Shown: positions 23,242 through 33,340, counted from the first letter of the stretch. The stretch: DNA of 64,000 nucleotides from Mixta calida (GCF_002953215.1 NZ_CP026378.1:3764540-3828539); one strand, 5' to 3'. Made by a program: numbers and translations. The notes: a model not told the origin generated them from the letters alone.

Positions 23242-24747
23242 TTACTGGCGCGGCCAGGTCAGCGCATCGTTGATAAGGTTGTCCTTTTCCGGGCCCGGCG
23301 TCGTCTGATTACGTCCGTTGCGCTTCGAAACAAACAGCTGTTTATCCGCCGCGGAGACCAGGCGATTAAAATCGTCGCAGATATGGGCGTGATCCAGCGT
23401 GCCGCTGCTTACGCCGATACTGACGGTGACCGCCGCCGCATTGCCGCGCAGCATTATCTTCTGCTGCATCACGCGTCGTCGAATCGCCTCCGCCTTCTGC
23501 ACGAACTGCGCGTCCGTGAGGTCGAACAGCAGCACCAGAAACTCCTCACCGCCGAAACGACAAACCAGCCCTGCATCGCCGACGCTCTGCTGCATGCGTT
23601 GCGCTACCTCCTGCAACACCGCGTCTCCGGCGTCGTGCCCGTAGTTGTCATTGATCGCTTTAAAATAGTCGATGTCGATTAACAGCACGCCCATCTGACG
23701 ATCGCGCAGCGCGCCGGTTTCTTTCATCTGCTCTAAACGCGCGTACAGACCAGAACGCGTCAGCAATCCGGTGAGAAAATCGTGATTGGCGCGCAGCGCA
23801 AGCTGACGATTGAGCTGTCTGATGGCGTCCATGCTCACGGCGACAATCAGCGGGCTGATCGCCACCGTCGCCACGCCTAGCCGCGCCGAAGTCAGATGGC
23901 TTGGCGGCAGCAGACTGTCGGCTCCCTGAATATTCATCACGTTATGTACCACCAGAATAATTTCCGTGATGCCGGTGAGCAGCGTTAATGCGCTGGTCAG
24001 CCAGAGCGGGTAACTGATGGCGCACCAGATCAGCGCCGGAACCGGAAAAGAGAGGCTGCCGCCGCCGCCGATCAGCGCCGCCGCGCAAATGGAGCAGATC
24101 AACGCCAGCGCCGGCGCGCACTTTCGCCATTGGCGCAGCGCCGCCAGCAGTTCGGCGCGGCGCGGCAGCGTCAACAGCAGCGGCAGCAGCAAAACGCCAG
24201 TAGAAAACTGCTCGCTCAGCCAGTCGCTCCATGCCGTCAGAAAGCCGTCGCGAAACAGCAGCTCCTGCGCCAGCGCCCCCCAGCTGGCGCATGCCAGGGA
24301 CGCCAGCAGGCAGGCGGGAAAAATGGTCAGCGCGTTTTTTATCCTGCCTGAGGCATTAAGCGGAGCGGCGCGCTGAATCAACATCGAGACGGCAACCAGA
24401 ATAAACAGAATATTCGCCCCGTTAATGGTAAACGCGGGCAGCGCCCAGCCGGAAAAGAGCGCGTCGTTAAACACCATCGCGCCATAGCAGACCAGGTAGT
24501 AGCGTGGCCGGTGCAGCCAGGGCAAACGGACAAAAATGCTGGTCAGCAGCGCGTTGATGGGCCAGAACAGCGACAGCTCCGCAGGCAGACGCAAATGGCC
24601 GCCAACAAAGCAGAAGAAGGAAGTGAAAAGAAATAGCGTCAGAATAGTGTTAAGCGGTTTTTCTTTGTTGAGAAGCGCGAGTTGCATAGCTGGACGTACC
24701 TGGTGCGTTGCCTCTGCCGCCGTCAGGCCTTCAACCGGCAGCTTCAT
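23242..24747 (-). CDS. Membrane diguanylate cyclase (MASE1-like + GGDEF)
   Basis: A 501-residue protein. The first 320 residues hold eight or so hydrophobic segments of MASE1 type (SLFWPINALLTSIF, YLVCYGAMVFNDALF, GVLLLPLLLTLP). A GGDEF domain follows from about residue 335 (FLTGLLTRSGLYARLEQ; IDIDYFKAINDNYGHDAGD) with the active signature RFGGEEF at about residue 428. It should make cyclic di-GMP at the inner membrane. The usual RxxD inhibitory site before GGEEF is absent (QSVGDAGLVC), so product inhibition may be missing. A second start at residue 21 (MQLALLNKEK) is possible. Confidence 0.88.
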   Translation of the reverse strand: MKLPVEGLTAAEATHQVRPAMQLALLNKEKPLNTILTLFLFTSFFCFVGGHLRLPAELSLFWPINALLTSIFVRLPWLHRPRYYLVCYGAMVFNDALFSGWALPAFTINGANILFILVAVSMLIQRAAPLNASGRIKNALTIFPACLLASLACASWGALAQELLFRDGFLTAWSDWLSEQFSTGVLLLPLLLTLPRRAELLAALRQWRKCAPALALICSICAAALIGGGGSLSFPVPALIWCAISYPLWLTSALTLLTGITEIILVVHNVMNIQGADSLLPPSHLTSARLGVATVAISPLIVAVSMDAIRQLNRQLALRANHDFLTGLLTRSGLYARLEQMKETGALRDRQMGVLLIDIDYFKAINDNYGHDAGDAVLQEVAQRMQQSVGDAGLVCRFGGEEFLVLLFDLTDAQFVQKAEAIRRRVMQQKIMLRGNAAAVTVSIGVSSGTLDHAHICDDFNRLVSAADKQLFVSKRNGRNQTTPGPEKDNLINDALTWPRQ

Positions 24748-24866
24748 TCAGCGGCTATTATTATCGGTAACCACGCCGTAAATAACGCTGGCGAAGCGCG
24801 GCATCTTATCACAGCATAACTGGCCAACAGGGTGAATCTTCTTCAGGTCAGGGAAAAGAGATGATA

Positions 24867-24893
24867 AAACAGGCGCTCGCTGAGCGCCTGTTT
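24867..24893 (-). terminator. Terminator after the SulP gene
   Basis: AAACAGGCGCTC-GCT-GAGCGCCTGTTT is a perfect 12-pair stem. On the minus strand it is followed by TATC after the T's of the stem. It lies 26 bases after the transporter stop. Confidence 0.75.
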
Positions 24894-24918
24894 AACCGGT
24901 CTTTTGCAGCGGAAGCGA

Positions 24919-26394
24919 CTATTTTACCGCCACCGGCCACTGGTTCAGACGGATGCCGCGTCTCGGCGCTTTCTCGCCAAAATCTTTCAGCACCGCTTTG
25001 ACATCCGGGTCGAGATAATCCACGTTGTCATGATCGACGATCAGCACGCTGTTTTCCGGAATTTCATCCAGCAGATTTTGCAGACGCGGATTGTGCATAA
25101 ATGTCAGGTTCTGCTGCAACCGCAGCACATAGTGGTCGTCGTAGCGGGTCAAATGCATAGCGTTGCGGTGGCTTTTGTAAATGCTGTAGAGGATCTGCGT
25201 GGCGATTCCCAGTCCAATGCCCGCCAGCATGCCGAAAGCGATGATGCCGATAATGGTGGTGATAAAAGGCACGAATTGCTGGGCGCCCATGCGGATTTGG
25301 TCAATAAACAGGCGCGGCGTCGCCAGCTTATAACCGGTATAGAGCAGCACCGCCGCCAGGCTCGCCAGCGGAATAACGTTCAGCAGATCGCTGAACCACA
25401 GCCCGCAGATCAGCAGCAGCACGCCATGCAGCAGAATCGACACCTTACTCTGCGCGCCGACGCTGACGTTGACCGAACTGCGCACGATCACCGCGGTGAT
25501 TGGCAGCGCGCCGAGAAAACCGGCCAGCGTGTTTCCGATGCCCTGCGCCAGCATCTCTCTGTTCGGAGAGGGATGCGGGTTCTGCGGCCGCAGCTTATTC
25601 AGCGCTTCCTGACTGAGCAGGGTTTCCAGACTGGCCACCAGCGCCAGCGTTATCGCCACCACATAAACAGAAGGATTGCGCCACGCCTGCCAGTCCGGCC
25701 CTTCCAGCTCGGCGGCCAGCGCGCTCAGGCTGCCGAATTCAGGCAGCGTAATACGCGGCAGGCTGGCGAGGAAATCGGGCTGTAGCCGCTCGCCGAATAC
25801 CGTCGCCAGCCCGCCAATCAGCACGGCGATCAGCGGCCCTGGGATCCAGCTCAACGCCTTGATGTTTTTAATCACCGGCGTCGTCCAGAGCCACAGGATC
25901 AGCAGCCCCGCGCCGGCCACCAGCATCGACGAGGTTGAGAAGCGGAAATCGCCGCTAAACAGCCCGCTCAGCTCGCCGTCGCCGCTGGCGCCCAGCGCCA
26001 CCGGGATCTGCTGCATAATCAGTAGAATGCCGATCGCCGCCAGCATCCCCTTAATCACGCTGCCTGGCACCAATGCGATAAAACGTCCGGCGCGCAGCAT
26101 TCCCAGAATGAACTGAATGATGCCCGCCAGCACCAGCGCGAAGAGAAAGGCGGAGAAGGATCCCAGCGTCTCGATGGAGGCCACCACGATGGTAACCAGA
26201 CCGGCGGCCGGGCCGCTGACGGCAAAGCGCGAGGGACTAAAAGAGGTGACCACCAGACCGCCGATCACACCGGTCAGCAGGCCGACGAACGGCGGCAGGC
26301 CGCTGGCCTGAGCGATGCCCAGACAGAGCGGCAGCGCCACCAGAAACACCACAAGGCCGGCGGGAAGATCCTGCCGAAGCGTCTTCATATTCAT
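24919..26394 (-). CDS. SulP family anion transporter (probable bicarbonate)
   Basis: A 491-residue SulP permease with about 11-12 membrane segments. The N-terminal signature is DLPAGLVVFLVALPLCLGIA, then FSPSRFAVSGPAAGLVTIVV; a short STAS-like tail ends the protein (ENSVLIVDHDNVDYLDPDVK). Members carry sulfate, bicarbonate, C4-dicarboxylates or chloride. The gene overlaps a beta-carbonic anhydrase gene by ATGA, so the two proteins are made together, and a bicarbonate or CO2 function is the most likely. Substrate is inferred from this pairing. Confidence 0.9.
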   Translation of the reverse strand: MNMKTLRQDLPAGLVVFLVALPLCLGIAQASGLPPFVGLLTGVIGGLVVTSFSPSRFAVSGPAAGLVTIVVASIETLGSFSAFLFALVLAGIIQFILGMLRAGRFIALVPGSVIKGMLAAIGILLIMQQIPVALGASGDGELSGLFSGDFRFSTSSMLVAGAGLLILWLWTTPVIKNIKALSWIPGPLIAVLIGGLATVFGERLQPDFLASLPRITLPEFGSLSALAAELEGPDWQAWRNPSVYVVAITLALVASLETLLSQEALNKLRPQNPHPSPNREMLAQGIGNTLAGFLGALPITAVIVRSSVNVSVGAQSKVSILLHGVLLLICGLWFSDLLNVIPLASLAAVLLYTGYKLATPRLFIDQIRMGAQQFVPFITTIIGIIAFGMLAGIGLGIATQILYSIYKSHRNAMHLTRYDDHYVLRLQQNLTFMHNPRLQNLLDEIPENSVLIVDHDNVDYLDPDVKAVLKDFGEKAPRRGIRLNQWPVAVK

Positions 26395-27035
26395 GACGAT
26401 GTTTCCTCTGCTGATTGCTGAATTAACTCTTTCAAATGTCCCGACTGCAGGTCATAAACGCAGCCGAACAGATCCAGTTCAACGCCGTTGCGCCAGGCAC
26501 GCCGCACCGGCTCGCTGGCGGCCAGATGCGCGAACTGCGCCAGCACGTTCGCTTCCACCAGCTGATTGTGCCGCGACGCGTCCGCTTCGCCCGCCGCATG
26601 AAACGCCTTCAGGCCTTCGACCAGCGCCACGCGCAGCGCCGCAATACGGCGCGAGAGCGGAGAATTTTCCTGCGCCAGCGGGCTTTCCGGCAGCGCGACG
26701 GCGGCCTGAATGCCGCCGCAGCCGTAGTGGCCGCACAGAACGACGCGCTTTACCTCAAGGTATTCCAGCGCATACTGCAACACGCTCATAAAGTTATCGT
26801 CATCGGTCAGCACCATATTGGCGATATTACGGTGCACGAACAGCTCGCCCGGATCGGCCCCGGTCAGCACTTCCGCCGGAACGCGGCTGTCAGAACAGCC
26901 GATCCATAACGAATGGGGCTTTTGCTGATGTAAATAGCGCTCGAAATAGCGCGGATTACGCTGCGTTTTTTGTAATGCCCAACTACGGTTTTTCGCTAAC
27001 AGTGGTTTCAGGGTCGTCAAAATCGTCGTCTCCAT
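26391..27035 (-). CDS. Beta-class carbonic anhydrase
   Basis: A 214-residue beta-carbonic anhydrase that interconverts CO2 and bicarbonate. The zinc and catalytic residues are visible: Cys and Asp in IGCSDSRVPAE, and His and Cys in VVLCGHYGCGGIQAAV. It matches the Can/CynT type with RNIANMV and the VEANVLAQFAHL end part. The start METTILTTLKPLLAKNRS agrees with family N-termini; the open frame upstream is AT-rich and without likeness. It is the first gene of a two-gene unit with the SulP transporter. Confidence 0.92.
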   Translation of the reverse strand: METTILTTLKPLLAKNRSWALQKTQRNPRYFERYLHQQKPHSLWIGCSDSRVPAEVLTGADPGELFVHRNIANMVLTDDDNFMSVLQYALEYLEVKRVVLCGHYGCGGIQAAVALPESPLAQENSPLSRRIAALRVALVEGLKAFHAAGEADASRHNQLVEANVLAQFAHLAASEPVRRAWRNGVELDLFGCVYDLQSGHLKELIQQSAEETSS

Positions 27036-27770
27036 TCTGATAAATACAGGCAGGCCTGGGCGACAGTGAAAAATCATCAGGGAATACCGGAAAGCATGGA
27101 ATATGCGCCGATAAAATAAGTAGTACCACTGCGGATAATAATAAACGAACATTGAAAAAACAATGCAGCAACAAAATTGCAAAGTGTAATCTTATTTAAA
27201 TGCAATGTATAAATAAGGTAAATAAGACATTTTCCATTGAAAAGAGCCAAGAATCATATTGGTAAATTTATTATTATAAATCAAATAGTTAAATAAAAAT
27301 AAAATAAATACAGAAATAAAATACACTATTTAACCTTAGGAATAAAAAGGTTAAATAATATAGACACCGGTCTCTTTAAGAGGCATCCGTCTCAATTTAA
27401 AAGGCGATTTAGCAGCTATTAAGTCATAAGAAAAAACAATATAAGTACAGGAAAGTCCGGTACTGGCGCTATGTACGGATTAAATCATCACGCAGGTAAT
27501 TAATATCGATATTGGTTATTTACCATTTTGAACTCTTTTTCGCTTTCCCTTGTTCTGCCATCTGTGAAGTTAAACTATTTGCGTTTATTTACGTAACGGC
27601 GGGGTAAAAAGCCTTTTAAAAGCGCCGGGCGGCAGCGAACGTATGCGCGCCCTTTCCTGTTCAGGGCGCGGACGCTATATTCAGCAAGCGATCGGCTGCC
27701 TGCATTCTGACGTATTAACGCGCGTTCGGCGGCTACGATGCAATCAACGACTCATCAGCAAGGATTAATC
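27036..27770. other. AT-rich intergenic region between divergent genes
   Basis: The 735 bases between the carbonic anhydrase and PgeF-like starts contain no credible gene. From about 27180 to 27520 the sequence is strongly AT-rich with A/T runs, unlike the GC-rich neighbours, which suggests a region bound by H-NS. AACCTTAGGAATAAAAAGGTT at 27332-27352 is an imperfect inverted repeat. Promoters for both flanking genes should be here. Confidence 0.6.
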
Positions 27771-28487
27771 ATGTCTGACGCTTCTCCAGTAAGAACTTCC
27801 GCGCTGCTGGCCTCTCTCGATTGGCTGGATCACGCTTTTTTACCGGCGGGCATGGCGCCGCCGGAAGAGATTGCCTGCGGTCATCAGCGTCATACCGCGA
27901 CGGTGGTGATGGCGGAAGAGGCGTTCCCGCGTAAACAGCGCGAGGCGGATGCCGTCATCGCCACCGGCCCGCGCCCGGTCGCCGTCTATACGGCGGACTG
28001 CCTGCCGGTGCTGATCGCCGATACCCGCCAGCGGAACGTGGCGGCGGTGCATGCAGGGCTAAAAGGCGCGCTGGCAGGCGTATTGCCGCAGGCGATCGAC
28101 AGGCTGATCGAGGCTGGCGCAACGCCTGACAGCTTGTTTGCGGCGATTGGTCCGGCGATTGCGCCCTGCTGCTACGAGCTGGGAGAAGAGATGCTGAATA
28201 CGATTCTCGTTAATCCGCTGGCGACGGCGCCGCGCTGGTTTACGCTGCAACCGCTCAACAAGCAGGCGGTCAGGCCGCAGGCGCGCGCTGCGCATCAGGG
28301 CGTCTGGTTCGATTTGCCGGCGCTGGGCCGCCAGATGCTGCTGGACAGGGGTATTCCGGCGGCGCAAATCGATATTCTGCCGGTCTGTACCTATTGCTGC
28401 GCGGAAGCGCAATCAAGCTATCGACGTAATACCCATTTTTCCGACGGCTACGCCCTGCGCTATTCCTGGATTCGGCGGAAGGCGTAG
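27771..28487 (+). CDS. Diverged PgeF/YfiH (laccase-domain) family protein
   Basis: A 238-residue protein of the multicopper-like polyphenol oxidase family (PgeF/YfiH), members of which hydrolyse misplaced residues in peptidoglycan precursors or deaminate purine nucleosides. The Cys and His of the active site are kept in TADCLPVLIAD and VHAGLKGAL; the usual HAGWRG is changed to HAGLKG, and GPAIAPCCYELGEE replaces GPAIGP-FEVG. AAGGA lies eight bases before ATG 27771. In enterics the main pgeF gene lies next to rluD, so this is probably a second, diverged copy. Confidence 0.82.
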   Translation: MSDASPVRTSALLASLDWLDHAFLPAGMAPPEEIACGHQRHTATVVMAEEAFPRKQREADAVIATGPRPVAVYTADCLPVLIADTRQRNVAAVHAGLKGALAGVLPQAIDRLIEAGATPDSLFAAIGPAIAPCCYELGEEMLNTILVNPLATAPRWFTLQPLNKQAVRPQARAAHQGVWFDLPALGRQMLLDRGIPAAQIDILPVCTYCCAEAQSSYRRNTHFSDGYALRYSWIRRKA

Positions 28488-28545
28488 CGCGATCGCCATC
28501 GTGCTGCGAGCTTCGACCAGAACCGAGCCGTCGCTCGCGCTGCGA

Positions 28546-29247
28546 TCAGGAACGCGAGAGGAGATCGTTGCTGTATTTAAAAAGCTCATTATCGGAACGC
28601 AGGCCCAGCTTTCTTAACGCTGACTGTTTTTGTCCGCTGACGGTTTTGCGGCTGCGCTTGAACTTAACGGCGATTTGCGAAACGCTCATACCGTTCAAAA
28701 AGCAGCGAATCACCTCTACTTCGCGCGGGCTAAGCAGCTTCACCTTCTCATACAGCGATCCTTTCTGTGCGGCGTCGGTGGGCCGGCTGCGCGCCTCCTC
28801 ATCAATAACGTAAAGGCCTTCAACTTCATAGGCCATATCGCGCGACAGCCAGTTGCGCCCCATTCCTACCTGACGGATCGCCTGAATCATTTCACTCATA
28901 TCCTGGCTTTTGCCGATAAAGCCTTTTACGCCCGCGTTCAACACCATTTTTACTACGGCGGGGCTTTCCATGGCGGAAGAGATAAGGATATTCAGACGCG
29001 GATAATGATTACGCAGCTGCTTGATCAACGCCAGCCCGTCCAGCTCCCGCTCGCCTAATAAGAAATCAAGGACCAGCACGTCAAGCTGCAAATCAGGCAG
29101 CTCGTTAAAAAGCAGCTGACTGGCGCCGAACGTACCGACCAATATGATATCCGGCTCCGCGCCAACGCAAATTTCAAAGGCGGTGCGGATCATAGGATGA
29201 TCGTCCAGTAGCGCAACCCGTAATGGGCTGGCGATCGTTTTTGTCAT
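28546..29247 (-). CDS. NarL/FixJ response regulator (RcsB/EvgA-like)
   Basis: A 233-residue two-domain regulator. The receiver domain has the acidic pair in ALLDDHPMIR and phospho-acceptor Asp61 in VLVLDFLLGE. The LuxR-type DNA-binding domain is at about residues 165-230 (LLSPREVEVIRCFLNGMSVSQ; FKRSRKTVSGQKQSALRKLG), closest in style to RcsB and BvgA. It is transcribed away from an EvgS/BvgS-like kinase gene, its likely partner. The whole protein is intact. Target genes are unknown. Confidence 0.88.
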   Translation of the reverse strand: MTKTIASPLRVALLDDHPMIRTAFEICVGAEPDIILVGTFGASQLLFNELPDLQLDVLVLDFLLGERELDGLALIKQLRNHYPRLNILISSAMESPAVVKMVLNAGVKGFIGKSQDMSEMIQAIRQVGMGRNWLSRDMAYEVEGLYVIDEEARSRPTDAAQKGSLYEKVKLLSPREVEVIRCFLNGMSVSQIAVKFKRSRKTVSGQKQSALRKLGLRSDNELFKYSNDLLSRS

Positions 29248-29767
29248 TTTTCACTCCTTGAATAATTACCAATGCGCAGGTGTTTAATTTAATCGTTTAA
29301 TTCATCGTTTTCGCGGCGGCTAAAAAGCCATGCCCGCTATTCAATTAATAGTTTCCGTTATGCCGTTCTCTTACCTGGCGCCTCATTGCCCTATCCATGA
29401 GCATGCTGATACGCCTGGCCTGTGCGATGGCTATTAATATTTAACTTTTTTTCACTCTCTGTCACGTAATTATTTTTTCCCTGTCATTCATCAAAATATT
29501 GAGACAATTCCCGATACTTTTAGCATAGAAATAATTTTAGCGGTAGTCTGTCATGCTGACGGGACGAGTTGACGAAAAGCATAAGCTCCGCTGTAGAATA
29601 CGAGATATGTCTCAAAGATCAAACTGTTTTTGCTGTCTGTCTAGGCTTCACCATAGAATATATCTATTATTATCAGTAAAATCGTAAAATAAAAAAACGC
29701 ATTTATTAAGACGTTACTTCCTGCCGTTTTTCTATTTTTACTATGCTGAACTATCAGGGAAGGATTA
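29248..29767. other. Intergenic control region of the two-component pair
   Basis: These 520 bases separate the divergent regulator and kinase starts. I see no gene. The part from 29440 to 29760 is AT-rich. It should hold both promoters and the binding sites of the regulator; no repeat stands out clearly enough to name. Confidence 0.55.
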
Positions 29768-32700
29768 ATGACGATAAGAAATTTATACTTTTATATCTTT
29801 TTATTCCTCTTTACCTTAACGGCTCTGGCGCAGCCGCATGAATTAACCCTTCAGGTCAACGCGGACATTGTCGTACCGCAAAAAGAAGAGGTTAAAGGAT
29901 TAAAAAATTTCGTTTTACCGCCGCTGTTACGCGTCGGTATCCCTGGGCCGCCGCGACCGCCGGTTTATCATAATATGGAGTCCGATAAATTTGAGGGCAT
30001 TGCCGCCGATTATCTGAGCGCGCTAAAAAGAATGCTGGGCATAGAACTGCAGCTCATCGCTTACGATACGCCGGCCGACGCCCTGCAGGCGCTGAGAAAG
30101 CAGCAGCTGGATATGATCGCTTTTTATAATCCGCATCTTTATGGCACCGACGGCGTGATTGTCACCACGCCCTGGCTGCTCGACTATCCGGTCATTATTC
30201 AGCACGATCGTTCACTGCTCGGCTTTAAGCGCAATGGCCAGCCGGTACTCGCCTGGGCCAACGCCCCCGCCTTTACGCAACAGCTGCAGCGTCATTTTCC
30301 CGATATGCGCCTGCAGCATTACCGCAGCCCGGAAATGGCACTCGCCGCCGTCGCCTTCGGCCAGGCTGACGCCATGTGGGGCAGTGCCGCCAGCATTGAG
30401 TTCCTGCGCCGCTACGGCTACGGCAGCCTGATTAGCCTGACCGCTAACTATTCCATTCCCGACATGAACCTCTCATTCGGCGTGTCCGCCACGCAGCCGC
30501 AGCTGGCTCAGGCCTTAGATATCGTGCTGCAAAATATTCCGCTGTCTGGCCGCCAGCGCATCATCGCCCGTTGGGGGCTTGATTCGTCGTTTGTTCAGAA
30601 GGCGAATCCATTAATGCTAAATGCGGAAGATGCGCTTTGGCTGCAGCAGCATCCCAGGATTCCCGTCAAGCTGAATCACGGCGCGCCGCCGCTGTCGATT
30701 AGCGGTCATGATAATGAGCCAGAAGGCATCGACGCCGAATTCCTGCGGCTGATCGGCGAACGGGCCGGCTTTACGTTTATCTGGGTCGACCAGAATGGCG
30801 GCAGCAATCCGCTGGTACTTTATCCCGCCGAGCTGGCGCCCGAAAAGCCCGATCCGGCACTGATCTATTCGCGCCCTTATATCGTTACGCCTTGGGTGAT
30901 GGTGCAGCGCAACCACGGGGCAGCGACGGCATCACTCTCTCAGCTGCGCGACAAGCTGCTGGCGATGGAAAGAAAAAGTCCGATGCTGGAGTGGCTGAAG
31001 CGGCACTATCCCGGCTATAAGGTTCAGCTGGTCGATAACGCGCAGCAGGCGTTCGACCTGCTGGCGCAGGGTGAAGTCGACGCGATTATTCAGCCCAAGC
31101 TGGTGGCCGATTATCAGCTCAATAACAATTATCCCGGCCTGCTGCGCATCATCCGCACAGTGGGCGACGCGCCCGCCCGCTACGTTATGGCGACGCCACG
31201 TGAAAACAGCGAATTGATGCATATCATCAATAAAGCACTGCTGGGCATTTCACGCATTACGCAGGAAAAAATCGTGTTGCGCTGGCAGAACGCCCATCAG
31301 ACCGCCAGCGGCAGCGGGTGGCCCTACTATAACAGCCTGCTGATTAAAATTGTGCTGGCGGTCGGGCTGGTCGCTCTGCTGGTGCTGCTCTGGAATCGCC
31401 ATTTACAGCGAATAATCCGCGAGCGCACTCGCGTCGAACAGGCATTGAAAAACCAGTTAACCTTCACCAATACCTTGTTCGACGAGTCGCCGGTGGTGAT
31501 GTACGTGCGCGACCGACAGATGCGGCTGCAACACTGCAACAAGGCCTACGTCGATTTTCTACAGCGTCCGCGCGAGCAGCTGCTTGGCTCCACGCTGGAA
31601 GAGCTTCCCGCGGATTTCGAAGCGGCTCAGCCGTTTCAGGAGATCTATACGCAAACCTTTCGGGAAGGCGAGCCGCTGGTGCAGGATCTTAAGCTGCGCT
31701 ATCAGGGCCGTGATTATTATACGCTGCACTGGGCGCTGCCCTATCGCGATCACGCTGACAATATCGTCGGCATCATCGGCGGCTGGCTGGATATCACCGA
31801 GCGCTATGAGCTGCTTACCGCGCTGGAAAAAGCGAAAGAGGAAGCGGATCGCGCGAACGAATTTAAAAGCCGTTTTCTGGCTAATACCAGCCACGATATC
31901 CGCACGCAGCTCCATGCGATCATCGGCCTGCTGGAGCTGGAGATACGTCGTTCAACGCGGCCGCTCGGCCCGAATATTACCGCCGCCTATGAGTCGGCCA
32001 CCGCGCTGCAAAGCCTGATCGGCAATGTGCTGGATCTGTCGAAAATCGAGTCAGGCGTTTTTCAGCCGGAGCCGACCAATGTCAACCTTGTCACCATTGT
32101 CGAACAGCTGTTTACGCTGTTTCACAGTAAGGCGGACGCGCTCGGCCTGCGCTTCAACAAGCTGATCGCCGTTGAAAATCCCTGCGTCCTCACTGACGCG
32201 ACGATGTTTAATCAGATCGCGGCCAACCTGCTGAGCAACGCGCTCAAGTTTACCCGCGTCGGCGAAGTGGAGATCGCGCTGTTGCAGCAAACGGACGTCG
32301 CGCTGGAAAGCGATCGCGGCAGCTATCTGCTACGCATTAGCGATACCGGCTGCGGCATTAGCCCTAACGATCTGCATAAAATTTTTGAGCCGTTCGTGCA
32401 GGCGGGCGATCGTTTGAGTCAGCAGGCGGGCACCGGGCTGGGCCTGAGCATCTGCCGCCATCTGGCGCGCCTGCTGGGGGCGAAATCAGCGTAGAAAGCG
32501 AACCCGGTGCAGGCTCGGTGTTTCTGTTCCGCTTTACTGCGCCGCTTTGCCAGCCGTGCATGTCCGCCGATGCCGACGTCAGGCAGCCCGTCGACAACAG
32601 CGCGCGACGGATCCTGATTGTGGAAGATCACGCACCCAACCGTCTGCTGCTGGCGCAGCAGCTCACCTGGCTGGGCCATGAGGTGACGGAAACCGAGCGG

Positions 32701-33321
32701 GCGACGCAGGCGCTTGAACTGTGGGAACAGCAGAAAAACCGCTTCGACCTGATTATTACCGACTGCAATATTCCGGGTATGGACGGCTTCGCCTTTACGC
32801 GTCTGCTGCGCCAGCGCGAGGCGGAACTGGGTATTAAGCCGGTCGTCATTGTCGGCCTGACCGCCTCGGCGGAAAAAGCGATCCAGCAGCGCTGCCTGGA
32901 GGCTGGCATGAACTGCTGCCTGTTTAAACCTGCCAATATCGAAACGCTGAGAAGCTTTATCTCAATGTCGGTGCCCGGCGGCGCGCCCGCGGCTCTCGGC
33001 AACGGTCTGCTCGATCAGCTGAGCGCGGTCGATCCCGCCGCCTGTGCCAGACTGATTGAAAGCGCTATCGAAAGCCACCGGCAGCTAGCGGAGAAACTGC
33101 TGGCGTGTCGTCAACACGATGAGCTCACCACGCTGGCGCATACGCTGAAAGGCGGCGCGCGGCTGCTGAACGCCGAGCGGCTGGAGGCGCTTTGTCAGCA
33201 GCTGGAAAACAGCCGCCGCGAGGATCGGCTGATCGACGCACTCTGTCAGGATGTCGTCAATGAGGTTCAGGTGCTGGAAACGATGCTGCTGGCGCGGCTG
33301 AAGGCGCTAAATCTGAATTAA
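29768..33321 (+). pseudogene. EvgS/BvgS-like hybrid sensor kinase, frameshifted
   Basis: As read, the frame stops after 908 residues; a second frame carries on to 33321. Adding one G to the run at 32476-32480 gives a single protein of 1184 residues. Its parts in order: signal peptide (1-22), two periplasmic solute-binding (VFT) domains (about 55-275 and 290-515), a membrane helix (about 527-545), PAS (about 570-690), histidine kinase with His709 in SHDIRTQL, N box NLLSNALKFT, G2 box GTGLGLSIC, then a receiver domain (IITDCNIPGMDGFAFTR) and an HPt domain with HTLKGGA. This is the BvgS/EvgS layout. In the broken state the receiver and HPt are lost, so phosphotransfer to the regulator should fail. 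Confidence 0.85.
32476..32480 (+). other. G run with one missing base in the kinase gene
   Basis: The codons after LARLL read GAKSA and a stop. With six G instead of five the frame gives GGEISVESEPGAGSVFLFRF, the normal end of a kinase ATP-binding domain, and joins the receiver domain. It may be a real mutation, a phase-variable tract, or a consensus error in a homopolymer. Confidence 0.8.
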
Positions 33322-33340
33322 AGCCGCCATGTTGTTTATC

